Source: Actinospica acidithermotolerans (GTDB lineage Bacteria; Actinomycetota; Actinomycetes; Streptomycetales; Catenulisporaceae). Taken from it: a DNA stretch of 44,767 nt. This document shows positions 7,735 to 16,481 of the stretch, piece after piece; the first letter of the stretch is position 1; every line of letters starts with the position of its first letter. The stretch spans positions 1-44,767 of the forward strand of contig NZ_JAGSOH010000059.1 in NCBI RefSeq assembly GCF_018139625.1, written 5' to 3'. A program made the translations under genes and the position numbers. A model generated the notes under the pieces. The model did not search any database, was not told the DNA's origin, and saw only the letters and a program-made list of their open reading frames with translations.

Positions 7735-8117
7735 ACCGCCCGCATCCAGTCCGAACGAGCGATCCTCCGCGTCCGACCGCCGCGAGTATTGCACGGCGCT
7801 CGGCCCTTCAGACGAGCCAGTAGGCGGGGCCGTCTGGTTCTTCGAACACGCTCGAGCGCGGCCGGTGGTCGCCGCTCCGGCCGCGGCATTGATCCTGATC
7901 GGAGGTCAGCGGCGTCGAGCGCCCGCACGAGCGCGTCGAGCTTCATCGCGAGGAAGCCGCGAAAAGCGCACGACTCGGCGCTCGACGCGTCGATGCTCTC
8001 GGCGAGAAGCTCGTGATCCGAGAAGGCGCACGCCAATTCGTCCAGCCGGGTAGCGACGTATTCGCGGAAGGCGGCCTGGTCATCCCATGATGTGCGCGCC
8101 GTACCGTCCCCAGCCAT
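7650..8117 (-). CDS. Hypothetical protein, doubtful 3' half
   Basis: The N-terminal 75 residues from the ATG at 8117 look like real protein (WDDQAAFREYVATRLDEL, then FRGFLAMKLDALVRALD), with alternating acidic/hydrophobic helices and a GAGAGG ribosome-binding site upstream. Beyond that the product becomes Arg/Pro/Gly-rich and its end overlaps the end of lgt on the other strand by 85 bp, which suggests that a frameshift has extended it. A true product of about 80-90 aa is likely. No family is recognised. Confidence 0.45.
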   Translation of the reverse strand: MAGDGTARTSWDDQAAFREYVATRLDELACAFSDHELLAESIDASSAESCAFRGFLAMKLDALVRALDAADLRSGSMPRPERRPPAALERVRRTRRPRLLARLKGRAPCNTRGGRTRRIARSDWMRAVQSSGPAGCEGVFAAARGRRPGYCAASP

Positions 8118-8536
8118 CGCTACCTCTCTGTAGCCCCGTCCGACTCGGTGCATCCGCGGCCCAGCCGAGGTCAATCGTATCGGCTACCGAAATATTCGGC
8201 TGCCATCGGGTAGCTCGAGGGCATGCGCAGGCCATCGGAACTCGCGGCCGGAGGGCAAATCGGTACGGCGATCTGGTTGACCACGTGCGCGACCATCGCA
8301 TTGTGCGCGCTCGCCGGACGGCATTCGGGCCGGTTCGTCTTCGCGCGCGGCCAGCAGGCACTCCCACATGCATACTGCGACGCATCTGAGGTGAAGCGAG
8401 GGCTTCGGTCCACAGCGATGAGGAGCGGGTTTGGCAGCGCCGCTGGTCGCGGTGCGACCCGGCGGGCCGGGGTACTGACCCTGATCCGCCGGCGCCGGGT
8501 CTTTCTCGGACCCTTTCCTACAGCCCCTGTCGAGCT
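8118..8536. other. Stretch without a supported gene
   Basis: About 420 bp between the start of the reverse-strand hypothetical and the end of the secretion cluster. A plus-strand reading frame at 8223-8540 has one hydrophobic segment, but the rest is Arg/Gly-rich and I see no convincing start signal. A weak hairpin (GGGTC 8497-8501 with GACCC 8509-8513) lies about 25 bp beyond the last gene of the leftward cluster and might help termination, but it has no U-tract. Confidence 0.4.
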
Positions 8537-9232
8537 CTAACCGTTGTCGCCGTCGGTGACCTTCACCGTCCAGGAGCACTCGGAGTTGACGCTTAGGTAG
8601 AACGTGCCCGGCCCGTCGTGCAGATAGGTCGTGTCTTGGCCCTTGTCGCCCATCGCGTTAGCCACAGGGTCGTCGAACAGGTCGTTGCCGCTCTGCTGGA
8701 CGTCGGCGATGAAGTTGCCGGAGGTGCCGAAGCTCGCGCAGTCGTACGTGTAGGCAACGGAGTAGTCGCCGCTGCTGATCGTGAAGCTCTTGGTGGACTT
8801 GATGCCGTTGCCCTCTACGGTCAACACGACCTTCTTGGCCGGCGCCTGAGTCGTGGCTGGTGCCTGCGTCGTCGCCTGAACTGTCGCCTTGGCCCCGGCC
8901 GTGCTCGGCGCTGCGGCGACGGTCGTCGAGGTGCTGGCCGCGGCGCTGCCGCTTGACTTGTTGCCGCCCGCTATCCCGACGATCACGATGAGCAGGAAGA
9001 GACCGAGGATGGAGAACAGGACGATGCGCCCCTTCTTGCCCTTCTTCGGTGGCTGCGGCGGCCGGTAGGGCATGTACGGGTGCTGTGGCTGCTGAGGCTG
9101 CTGTCCGAACAGCGGGGCCTGCCCGTACTGCTGGTCCGATCCGTACTGAGGTGCCTGCCCTGCCGGCGGCTGGCCGCTACGTGAGCGTGGTGTGCCCCAC
9201 CCATCGGACGGCTGCTGTCCCTGGTCGTACAT
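8537..9232 (-). CDS. Membrane-anchored hypothetical protein with extracytoplasmic beta domain (231 aa)
   Basis: Domain order: a Gln/Pro/Tyr-rich cytoplasmic region (residues 1-60), a Lys-rich stop (PPKKGKKGR), one transmembrane helix (VLFSILGLFLLIVIVGIAGG), a Ser/Thr/Ala linker, and a C-terminal domain of about 100 residues predicted as beta strands. The C-terminal domain has two cysteines (YDCASF and SECSWTVKV) that could form a disulfide. The start at 9232 is preferred over an upstream ATG because GGGGAGAGG precedes it. It is the last gene of the leftward secretion cluster, after a 220-bp gap that holds a possible operator, so it may also have its own promoter. The Pro/Gln-rich tail plus single helix is common among actinobacterial envelope proteins. 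No function is assigned. Confidence 0.8.
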   Translation of the reverse strand: MYDQGQQPSDGWGTPRSRSGQPPAGQAPQYGSDQQYGQAPLFGQQPQQPQHPYMPYRPPQPPKKGKKGRIVLFSILGLFLLIVIVGIAGGNKSSGSAAASTSTTVAAAPSTAGAKATVQATTQAPATTQAPAKKVVLTVEGNGIKSTKSFTISSGDYSVAYTYDCASFGTSGNFIADVQQSGNDLFDDPVANAMGDKGQDTTYLHDGPGTFYLSVNSECSWTVKVTDGDNG

Positions 9233-9306
9233 CTGCCTCTCCCCTTGCGAAGTCTTAAGCGCGCGCACGCGAGCGATAGGCCGCCATGACTCCACTTGTT
9301 TATGTT

Positions 9307-9324
9307 TGTGATCTGTTATTCACA
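9307..9324. promoter_or_regulatory. Inverted repeat TGTGA-N8-TCACA in an AT-rich gap
   Basis: TGTGA (9307-9311) and TCACA (9320-9324) form a perfect dyad in the most AT-rich stretch near the end of the cluster (about 9298-9325), 75 bp upstream of the 9232 start. The arms match a CRP-type operator, but the spacer is 8 rather than the usual 6 bases, so this is only a candidate site for some dimeric regulator. Confidence 0.3.
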
Positions 9325-9452
9325 TCGGTGAGCGCAGTCGAAGGCTGCAGGGCAGCCGAGCCCGTTGGAGCCCGCTGCGCAGACTGGGCCGGAAAGGTAC
9401 CGGTCCAGTCTGCGGTCTGATCCGCTCGGCGCGGGTTTCGGCGTGCCGACGA

Positions 9453-9716
9453 TCAGTTCGCTGAGGCCTGCTCTTGCTGGGCGGCGTTGGAGTTGGCCAC
9501 GTTCGCGGCGTCCCGGAGCGCGTTGCTGACGGAGTGCAGTTGGGGGCGGTAGGTGCCGTCCCACTCGCCGCGGAATCGGGCGGCGTCGGCGCCGACCCAC
9601 TGCACGCCGTGCAGTTGGCCGGTGAGGGAATTGATGATGTTGTCGATCTGCTCGGCGTCGTTCGACAACTGGCTGGCGAATGCCCGGACAGCCTCCGGAT
9701 CCATGCCTTCGAACAT
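9453..9716 (-). CDS. WXG100-family secreted protein (87 aa)
   Basis: An ESAT-6-like helical hairpin protein: helix 1 (VRAFASQLSNDAEQIDNIINSL), a turn with W40-V-G42, and helix 2 (DAARFRGEWDGTYRPQL onward), ending in a polar Asn/Ala/Gln tail. Such proteins are substrates of type VII secretion and often act as cargo adaptors. The start at 9716 is chosen for the upstream GGAGAAG and because it gives the usual 85-100 aa length with Trp near residue 40. No YxxxD/E export motif is visible after helix 2. It follows the EccC-type ATPase gene by 73 bp, a classical pairing. Confidence 0.88.
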   Translation of the reverse strand: MFEGMDPEAVRAFASQLSNDAEQIDNIINSLTGQLHGVQWVGADAARFRGEWDGTYRPQLHSVSNALRDAANVANSNAAQQEQASAN

Positions 9717-9789
9717 GTCTTCTCCGCTCTCTCTGTTCGTCAACTGTTGTTGCGGACGGCCGCGGTGGCCGCCGGGGTCGGGGCGCCGG

Positions 9790-12700
9790 TCAGGCGTCGG
9801 TCCAGGCGAGTTGCACCGCGGTCGTTCTCCCTCCGGCCACGAACAGGGCGCGTCCGGGTGGGAAGTCTGTGGGGTCGATGCGGTTGAAGCCGGTGCGGAA
9901 GTGCGTGAATCCGTCGGTTTGCAGCGGGGCGAGGGCGAGGCCGGTGCGGCCCGACTTGATCGGTCCCTGGAGCCCGTTGGGCGAACCGGCGGGTGCGGAG
10001 CTTTCCGTCTCGCCCACGACCAGCCGGCGTTCGTGGACGAAGGCGCGTGCGAGTTCGGTCAGCGCGCTTTCGGCGGTGGCGAACTCCGGGAAGCACTCGA
10101 TGAAGAGAGCCGCGCGACGCACCGGGTCGGGGGCGCGTTCCTGGAGCAGCTTCTCCGCCATCTGCTTCGCGGACTCGATCGAGTCCGCACAGGTGCTCCA
10201 GAGCGTGAGCCGGGACAGCTCGGAGGGTCGCGGGGCGAAGAAGTGCAGTTCGATCTCGGGATCCCAGCGGCGTAGCGCGCGAGCGAGCGTGCGCAGCGTT
10301 CCGGTGCGGCCGGAGCCGGGTGCTCCGGTGACGATGAAGGATCCGCTCGGCGTGAAGGTCTGCGGTTGGAGATCGGTGACCCGCAGGCCGATGACGGGCA
10401 TGCCGTTGACGTCTGCGGGTAGAGTCGCCAGCGGGATGCGCTCCGGCACGCCCTCGATGGCGGGCGCGGCCGTGATGCCGGCTTTGACCATCGAATTGGC
10501 GAGCCGTCGCGTGTAGTTGGCTTGGATGCTGACGTCGTCGCTGCCGCCGAGGACTGCGGTTTGCAGCTCCATGCCGTGCAGGAGACCGCGTCCAGGAGGT
10601 GAGTCCGGCTTGAGGACGTCGGTGGGCGCGCCGAGCATCGCGTATTCGTTGGGGTCGGCCAGCCGCATCACGAGACGGGTCTGGATCGAGGAGGCGATCG
10701 CGTGCGGCACGGCGGCGGCGCGGTCGGCGGTTACCAGCACATGCACGCCCACGGGGCGTCCGGCAGCGGCGATGGCGGTGAAGTTCTCGAACACGCCGTC
10801 GCGGTCGTTCGACTCGTAGGCCTGGCGGAACGCTGCCATGCCGTCGACGAACAGCAGGATCCGCGGTTCGCCCGCCGCGTGCTCGCCGACTTTCTGCCGG
10901 TAGGCCGTGATCGAGCTGACCTCCGCCTTGGCGTAGCGGATCGCGCGCTCGCCGACCACTTCGCGGAGCCAGCGCAGCAGGCGCGCGGCGAGTTCGTGGT
11001 CGCCGGCGCCGATGACGTTGCCGACGTGCGGTAGCTCGGCGAGCATCGCCAGGCCGCGGGAGGCGAAGTCGAGTCCGTATACGTGGGTCGGGTCGATGGC
11101 CGCGCCGCGGGCGGCTGCCGCGGCGATGGTGCGCAGCAGGGTGCTCTTACCGGATCCGCCCGTGCCGTAGACCGCGAGGTTTCCGTCGTCGTCGGGCCGG
11201 AACGCCACAGTCGGCTGCTTCTGCTTACCTGGTTCGTCACCGAGCGCGAACACGAGTGTGTTCGGTCGGCCCGTAAGGGGAAAGCGCGACCTGTCGGCGA
11301 GGTCGTACACACGCCGGAGTTCGTCGAGCCACGGCCGGGCCGGTGCGGGCAGCGCGGCTTCGGTGTTGGCGGCGTTGATCGCCTCCACCATACGTTGCAG
11401 GTCGGTCGGTCCGGGATCGGCGAAACTCTCCTCGGCCTGCCGGCGCCACGCTTCCCCGGCGCCGAAGCGGAGCGGTTCGATCCCGATCTGAGGCGTGGGC
11501 CGGGACCGGGTCCAGCCGCCGGCGTACCCCACCTGGAAGGGCACCAGCCGACCGGGACCGGTCTTGGAGACAGCTCGCCCCGGTACGTCCTGGTCGAAGT
11601 AGGCGGCCTCGCGCGAGCCGAGCACGTCGAGGCTGTCCGCCTCGTCCGCCATGCGCAGCCCTAGACGCAGGTTCGTGTTGGCGCGCAGGTTGTCCGAGAT
11701 CACTCCGGCCGGGCGCTGGGTGGCGAGGATCAGATGCACGCCGAGCGAGCGGCCGCGCTGGGCGACGTTGATCACGCCGTCGACGAACTCGGGTAGTTCC
11801 TTGACCAGGGCGGCGAACTCGTCGACGACGATCACCAGGCTCGGCGGCGCGTCGCTGTGCCCGCGGGATTCGAGTTCGAGCAGGTCTTTGGCACGATGCC
11901 TGGCGAAGTGCTCCTCGCGCCGGTGCAGTTCGGCGGACAGCGACGCCAGGCAGCGGCGCACGAGGTGTTTGTCGAGGTCGGTGACGAGACCGACGGTGTG
12001 CGGAAGGCGGTCGAGGTCGCCGAAGGCCGATCCGCCCTTGTAGTCCACGAGGAGAAACGTCAGGCGTTGCGGGCTGTGGGCGGCGGCCATCGCGAGGATC
12101 CAGGACTGGAGCAGTTCGCTCTTGCCGGATCCGGTGGTGCCGCCGACCAGGGCGTGCGGTCCATCGGCCCGCAGGTCGAGCGCGTGGGCGCCCCCGGCGC
12201 TGGTGCCGATCACCGCGCGCAGGGTTCCGGGTCTGCGCAGTCCGTCGGCGGTCGGCGGCGCGTAGTGGCCGGTGAGGATCGATCGGCTCTGCGACCAGCG
12301 TTCGAGGATCGCCGCCGATGTGACGCTGGCCTGCTGCTCGCCCAGCGCGATCAGCGGCACGCTGCGCGGCAGGTCGCTGGCGTCATCGGTCCGTGCGGCC
12401 GCGTCGGTAAGCGGCGCAAGGCGCATGGCCAGGTCGGCTGCCGTCGCGGCGTCGAGCGGCTCGTAGGCGACGGGGTCGACGTGCTCGCCCGATTCGGCGA
12501 ACGCGACCGACCCGCGGTCGCCGTCCACGGTCGCGAACACGCGGCACGCGGCGGGCAGCCGGTCGGCGCGATCAGCGATCCAGAGCACGAAGATACCGTG
12601 TTCGCGTCCCTGCTCGGCGATCGCCACCAGGCGACTGCGCTCGGCCGGGGTGTCGTCCTCGACGATGACGAGGATCAGCGGCGCGGTGCTCGCGGAGTCC

Positions 12701-14178
12701 TTGTTCGCGGACCGCTGCGCGAGTTCTGTTTCGAGGGCGGTGAGCAGGGATAGTGCGTCACCGGCAGATGCGACGAGCCGGTGTCCGGGCAGCCGCGGGC
12801 TGGGCGTGGTGTGGGGCAGCCATTTGAGCCAGTCCCAGTCCGCTGAGGTGCGGGCGGAGGCGAATGCCGTGATCAGCATTTCGGACGGCGAGTGCAGCGC
12901 GGCGCCCTGGATGACCAGTCCGCGTGCGACGCCGAGGGTCGACTGACGCAATCCCGCAAGGCCGATTGCGCCGTGCTCGGCCGGGGCGGCGACCAGCGGG
13001 ACCGCGGTCACGGTGGTGAGCGAGGAGAGCGCGCGGCCGAGTTCGGCGAGAAGCTCCGGCGAGCCGTTCTGCTCGGCCGACGACTCGATTGTGCTACGCG
13101 AGGGCTGGGTCGCGGTGCCGAGTCGGAATTCGCCAAATCCGGGTCCGCCGGGGCGGCGCGCCCAGAGCAAGGGCGTGCCGTGGCGAGCAGCCTCGACGCA
13201 GTCGGCGACCGACGGGTGCTCTGCCCGACGCACCTGCTCCTCGCGGGCGGCGGCGACGTGCACGTTTTCGGTGAGCTCGGCAAGGGCCGTGCGGAATTGC
13301 GCGGCCTCGCGGCGGTAGTCACGGCGCGAACTGCGAGCGGATTCCCACGCGTAGCCCAGGGCCATCAAAGGGCTAAGGCCGACGAACACCAGCGAGGTGA
13401 TGCTGTGCGTCGTCAAGTAGAGCACCGCGCCGAGCAGCAGCGGGGTGAACAGAGGGATGATCGGGATGCGGGCGGTCTTGGCCGGTGCGGGCGGCTTCGG
13501 GGCCGCGAACGTCTCGCCGAGGTAGGTCGGGTTCAGGCGAGGCGGCCGGTTGAACCCGGCGCTCTCGCCGGTGGCCGCGCTGTGGGCGTCGGACGGATCG
13601 GCCTGTTCGAGGCGCAGTTCGGTATCGCCGATGCGCACCGTGTCGCCGACGCGCAGCAGCGCCCGCGCGACCGTGCCGCTGCCGATCTCGAGTCCGTTCG
13701 TGGAGCCGAGGTCGCTGATCTCCACCTGTTCGCCGACGGTGATCCGGGCGTGGCGCCGGGAGGCGAGGTCGTCGGCGAGGCGCACCGCGCAGGTCGCGTC
13801 GCGGCCGATGAACGCGGTCCCGCGGGGTAGCCGGAACTGCCTGCCCAGATCGGGACCTGCGGTCACCCGCAGCAGCACGGTCGGCCCGGAACCGCGGGCG
13901 CTCGGCGGCCGGCCGGCGACGAGGCGGACGGTCGTGCCGGAGCGCAGGCCGCTGCCGGCCACGGTGGCCTCGGGGTCGAGAGCGACCGGGTGCGGTGAGA
14001 CGACCTGGAGGTAGGGCCCCGCATCGTCCGGCGTCGTCGGTGCGGTGCGCTTGCCGGCGCGGTTCTCCCCCACGGCCAGTGCGGCCGCCAGGTCGGCGAC
14101 CTTGGCGCCTGCTTCCAGGGTGACGAGCAGGTCGACGTCCGGCTCGCTGTCGCGCCGCAGTGTGATCTTGAGCTTCAC
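9790..14178 (-). CDS. eccC: EccC/EssC-type secretion ATPase with FHA domain (1,462 aa)
   Basis: The motor ATPase of type VII secretion, a membrane-bound FtsK/SpoIIIE relative that drives export of WXG100 substrates. Residues 1-90 form a ubiquitin-like beta-grasp-type segment. Residues 100-190 are an FHA phosphothreonine-binding domain with G125-R126, SRRH and DLGSTNG. Two transmembrane helices follow at about 239-277, then three ATPase modules with P-loops near 680 (GGTTGSGKSE), 1004 (GTGGSGKST) and 1283 (GAPGSGRT). The third has Arg in place of the P-loop Lys and is probably inactive, while the first has an intact Walker B (VIVVDEFAAL). N-terminal FHA plus ATPases resembles Firmicute EssC more than mycobacterial EccC. 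It overlaps the upstream transglutaminase gene by 4 bp. No eccB, eccD, eccE or mycP is in the window. Confidence 0.93.
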   Translation of the reverse strand: MKLKITLRRDSEPDVDLLVTLEAGAKVADLAAALAVGENRAGKRTAPTTPDDAGPYLQVVSPHPVALDPEATVAGSGLRSGTTVRLVAGRPPSARGSGPTVLLRVTAGPDLGRQFRLPRGTAFIGRDATCAVRLADDLASRRHARITVGEQVEISDLGSTNGLEIGSGTVARALLRVGDTVRIGDTELRLEQADPSDAHSAATGESAGFNRPPRLNPTYLGETFAAPKPPAPAKTARIPIIPLFTPLLLGAVLYLTTHSITSLVFVGLSPLMALGYAWESARSSRRDYRREAAQFRTALAELTENVHVAAAREEQVRRAEHPSVADCVEAARHGTPLLWARRPGGPGFGEFRLGTATQPSRSTIESSAEQNGSPELLAELGRALSSLTTVTAVPLVAAPAEHGAIGLAGLRQSTLGVARGLVIQGAALHSPSEMLITAFASARTSADWDWLKWLPHTTPSPRLPGHRLVASAGDALSLLTALETELAQRSANKDSASTAPLILVIVEDDTPAERSRLVAIAEQGREHGIFVLWIADRADRLPAACRVFATVDGDRGSVAFAESGEHVDPVAYEPLDAATAADLAMRLAPLTDAAARTDDASDLPRSVPLIALGEQQASVTSAAILERWSQSRSILTGHYAPPTADGLRRPGTLRAVIGTSAGGAHALDLRADGPHALVGGTTGSGKSELLQSWILAMAAAHSPQRLTFLLVDYKGGSAFGDLDRLPHTVGLVTDLDKHLVRRCLASLSAELHRREEHFARHRAKDLLELESRGHSDAPPSLVIVVDEFAALVKELPEFVDGVINVAQRGRSLGVHLILATQRPAGVISDNLRANTNLRLGLRMADEADSLDVLGSREAAYFDQDVPGRAVSKTGPGRLVPFQVGYAGGWTRSRPTPQIGIEPLRFGAGEAWRRQAEESFADPGPTDLQRMVEAINAANTEAALPAPARPWLDELRRVYDLADRSRFPLTGRPNTLVFALGDEPGKQKQPTVAFRPDDDGNLAVYGTGGSGKSTLLRTIAAAAARGAAIDPTHVYGLDFASRGLAMLAELPHVGNVIGAGDHELAARLLRWLREVVGERAIRYAKAEVSSITAYRQKVGEHAAGEPRILLFVDGMAAFRQAYESNDRDGVFENFTAIAAAGRPVGVHVLVTADRAAAVPHAIASSIQTRLVMRLADPNEYAMLGAPTDVLKPDSPPGRGLLHGMELQTAVLGGSDDVSIQANYTRRLANSMVKAGITAAPAIEGVPERIPLATLPADVNGMPVIGLRVTDLQPQTFTPSGSFIVTGAPGSGRTGTLRTLARALRRWDPEIELHFFAPRPSELSRLTLWSTCADSIESAKQMAEKLLQERAPDPVRRAALFIECFPEFATAESALTELARAFVHERRLVVGETESSAPAGSPNGLQGPIKSGRTGLALAPLQTDGFTHFRTGFNRIDPTDFPPGRALFVAGGRTTAVQLAWTDA

Positions 14179-16481
14179 CGGGTGCCTCCCGCGGTCCGCA
14201 GCGTCCGGCGGGCTTTGGAGAGCGCCGGGATTTCAGGCATGAAGCTGCCGAGGCTGTACGCGGCGCGGGTCCGAGCGCGTCGGCCCGCCTGTCGGCTCAG
14301 TTCAGTGCGTGCTCTGCCGAGTCGCGACCAGTAGGCCGCACCCGCCTCGTCGGCCGGGTCGCCTGGACCGTAGACCGCGGCGTCCGCCTGGTGGGCGAGC
14401 GCGGCGAACTCGGCGCCCGGAAGGCACTCGGCCTGCTGACGGCGGGTCAGCCCGGCGGGTACCGTGATCCCGAGGTCGCGGCTGTGATCGATCAGGTCCA
14501 GCCATCCGGCGGCGAAGCGGTCGGATGCCGTTCCCCGGGTACGTCTGCGCCGTCGGCGAAGCTCCTTGGCGGCGCGGATCGCGCCGGCCACCAGGAGCAG
14601 CGCGAGCAGCGGCGAGGCGGCGAGAGCGAGGATGCGCAGCAGGTGTCCCAACCAGCTCGGCAGCACCTGGCTCGGTGCCTTCGCGTGCACGCTGCCCGGC
14701 GTGTTCACCCCCGAGCCGATGGGCGAACTCGGAGCCTGCGCCGAGTCGGGCGGCGGCACTACCGTGCCGGCCGCCTGCTGGGTGTTCTGCTTCGGCTGCG
14801 GCTGCGGAGCCTTGGAGGGGTCGGGTACGAACTGGGTGTACGGGATGCTCGCCCAAGCGCCGGAGGCGATGCGCACCTGCACCCAGGCGTGTATGTCGGA
14901 TCCGCGTACGACGCCGTCGGCCTCGGGAACGGCGCCGAACACCACGCGCGCTTGCACGCCGAGGCTTTCGGCCATCAGCGCCAGGGCGGCGGCGTACTGC
15001 TCGTCGTCGCCGACCGGCTGGCGGCCGTTGAGGAAGGAGGTCAGCCGTCCGATGCCGTGGCCCGGCAGGTACTCGCCCTGGCCCGCGCCCCCGTCGCTGT
15101 AGGCTCCGTTGCGCCGCAGGTAGGACGCGATCGCCTCGATCTGAGCGATCGAGCCGGTCGCGCCCTGATCCCAGGCTGTGGCGCGTGCCGCGAACTGTGC
15201 CTGGTAGCCGTCGGTCAGCGAGCCGGACGGGTAGGGCTGGTCGGTGGCGGTCAGCGTCGGCTGGTTCAAGCTCGTTTGCAGCGTCAGGGTGTCGCCGGCC
15301 TGCAGGCCGCTGGTGACGATTCCGGAGCCGGTCGCAGAGTCGTACCACAGGTTGCCCGTCTGCTGCGTCGCATCCGCGCCCGTCAATGCGACGCTGTTGA
15401 CCGTGCCGACGGTGGGCAGCCATACGCGCAGGTCCGTCGGAGCCGCGTATCCGGCATCGATAGTGATCTTGACCGTGGCGCTTGGCCCGGAGACTGGCGC
15501 GGTCGGCAGGGAGGAGGAGGTGACGCGGAGGTATTCGTCGCCGTCTGCCGGGTTGACGGCGCCCCAGACCCACCCGTTGTAGTCATCGAGTATTGAGATC
15601 TCGATCGGGGCTCCGGCGGGCAGCCCGGAGACGGTGAGGAGCTGCTGGTTCCAGAGTAGGTCGGCGTCCTTGGTGTACTTGCGGAAGCCGCTGAGCGGGC
15701 TCGGGTAGTCGGCCACGTTCAGCGGCGGCGAGACTCGGGTGCGCAGGATCGAACGCCCCTCCCCCTGAGCTCCCGGCGCGGACGGCTCGGCGGCCGCTGC
15801 GACCGCTCCAGCGGCCAGCAGCGTGACGGCCGCGACCGAGATGCGCAGCGTGCGCGCAGAACTGACGGCGACGGACCGGCCGCCGCGATGATTGCGCAGT
15901 GCGGTCCAGATGAGCAGGACGACCGTGAACAGCACGGCGGTGACCGGCCAGTTCGAAGGCTGGCTGGTGCCGAGTGCGAAGGCGAGTACGAGCACGCATA
16001 CCGGGGATGCCAGCGGCGCCGCCGCGGCCCGGATGCGACGGATCACGAGGGCGCCAGTCGTGGCGCCGACGAGCCCGAGGATGAACGGCACGGCGAGAAA
16101 CGCCTCGGTGTCACCGACCGGCGGCGGCGTGGTCAGCAACTGCTTCCAGCAACGCACGGCCGTCAGCGCGATCCCGCGCACCGCGGCAGGGGTGGGCGCT
16201 CCGAATCCGAGGCCTGATGCGAAGGAGAGCACGACGGGACCGGCCACGAGGTACGCGACTGCGGCGAAGAGCGCCGCGACGGCGACCGAACGCGTCGCCC
16301 ACGCGGCGAGGCGGGTGGTGAGCAGACCGATCAGCACCCCTGCGACGCCGACTGCGAGAAACGCCCATCCCGCGTACGTGGCGCGCAGGGCGTACAGCGC
16401 TATGGCGCAGGCGGCGGCGAGGAACGAGTCGTCGATGAGCGTAGTGCCGGATTCGGCTCGGGAGATTCGTGGCGTTGTCAT
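14175..16481 (-). CDS. Transglutaminase-like membrane protein, apparently lacking the catalytic cysteine (768 aa)
   Basis: Layout of the TgpA/DUF3488 type: about six N-terminal membrane helices (residues 20-245), a large extracytoplasmic region, a transglutaminase-like core at about 465-550, a Pro/Ser linker, another helix (HLLRILALAASPLLALLLVA) and a cytoplasmic Arg-rich tail. In active members the core begins with a G-x-C-[DE]-x-[FY]-A box. Here it reads GDDEQYAAALALMAESLGV, with Asp where Cys is expected. The His (DIHAWVQV, near residue 530) and a later Asp (FVPDPS) are kept. It probably binds or remodels surface peptide rather than crosslinking it, or uses another residue. It is translationally coupled to the DUF58 gene upstream and to eccC downstream by 4-bp overlaps. 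Confidence 0.88.
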   Translation of the reverse strand: MTTPRISRAESGTTLIDDSFLAAACAIALYALRATYAGWAFLAVGVAGVLIGLLTTRLAAWATRSVAVAALFAAVAYLVAGPVVLSFASGLGFGAPTPAAVRGIALTAVRCWKQLLTTPPPVGDTEAFLAVPFILGLVGATTGALVIRRIRAAAAPLASPVCVLVLAFALGTSQPSNWPVTAVLFTVVLLIWTALRNHRGGRSVAVSSARTLRISVAAVTLLAAGAVAAAAEPSAPGAQGEGRSILRTRVSPPLNVADYPSPLSGFRKYTKDADLLWNQQLLTVSGLPAGAPIEISILDDYNGWVWGAVNPADGDEYLRVTSSSLPTAPVSGPSATVKITIDAGYAAPTDLRVWLPTVGTVNSVALTGADATQQTGNLWYDSATGSGIVTSGLQAGDTLTLQTSLNQPTLTATDQPYPSGSLTDGYQAQFAARATAWDQGATGSIAQIEAIASYLRRNGAYSDGGAGQGEYLPGHGIGRLTSFLNGRQPVGDDEQYAAALALMAESLGVQARVVFGAVPEADGVVRGSDIHAWVQVRIASGAWASIPYTQFVPDPSKAPQPQPKQNTQQAAGTVVPPPDSAQAPSSPIGSGVNTPGSVHAKAPSQVLPSWLGHLLRILALAASPLLALLLVAGAIRAAKELRRRRRRTRGTASDRFAAGWLDLIDHSRDLGITVPAGLTRRQQAECLPGAEFAALAHQADAAVYGPGDPADEAGAAYWSRLGRARTELSRQAGRRARTRAAYSLGSFMPEIPALSKARRTLRTAGGTR

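Noticed and set aside
8223-8540. 105-codon plus-strand frame with one hydrophobic stretch
   Set aside because: No start signal, Arg/Gly-rich second half, and a similar-length frame on the other strand.
9307-9324. Reading the TGTGA/TCACA dyad as a true CRP site
   Set aside because: The spacer is 8 instead of 6 bases and no CRP gene is linked. Kept only as a generic dyad.
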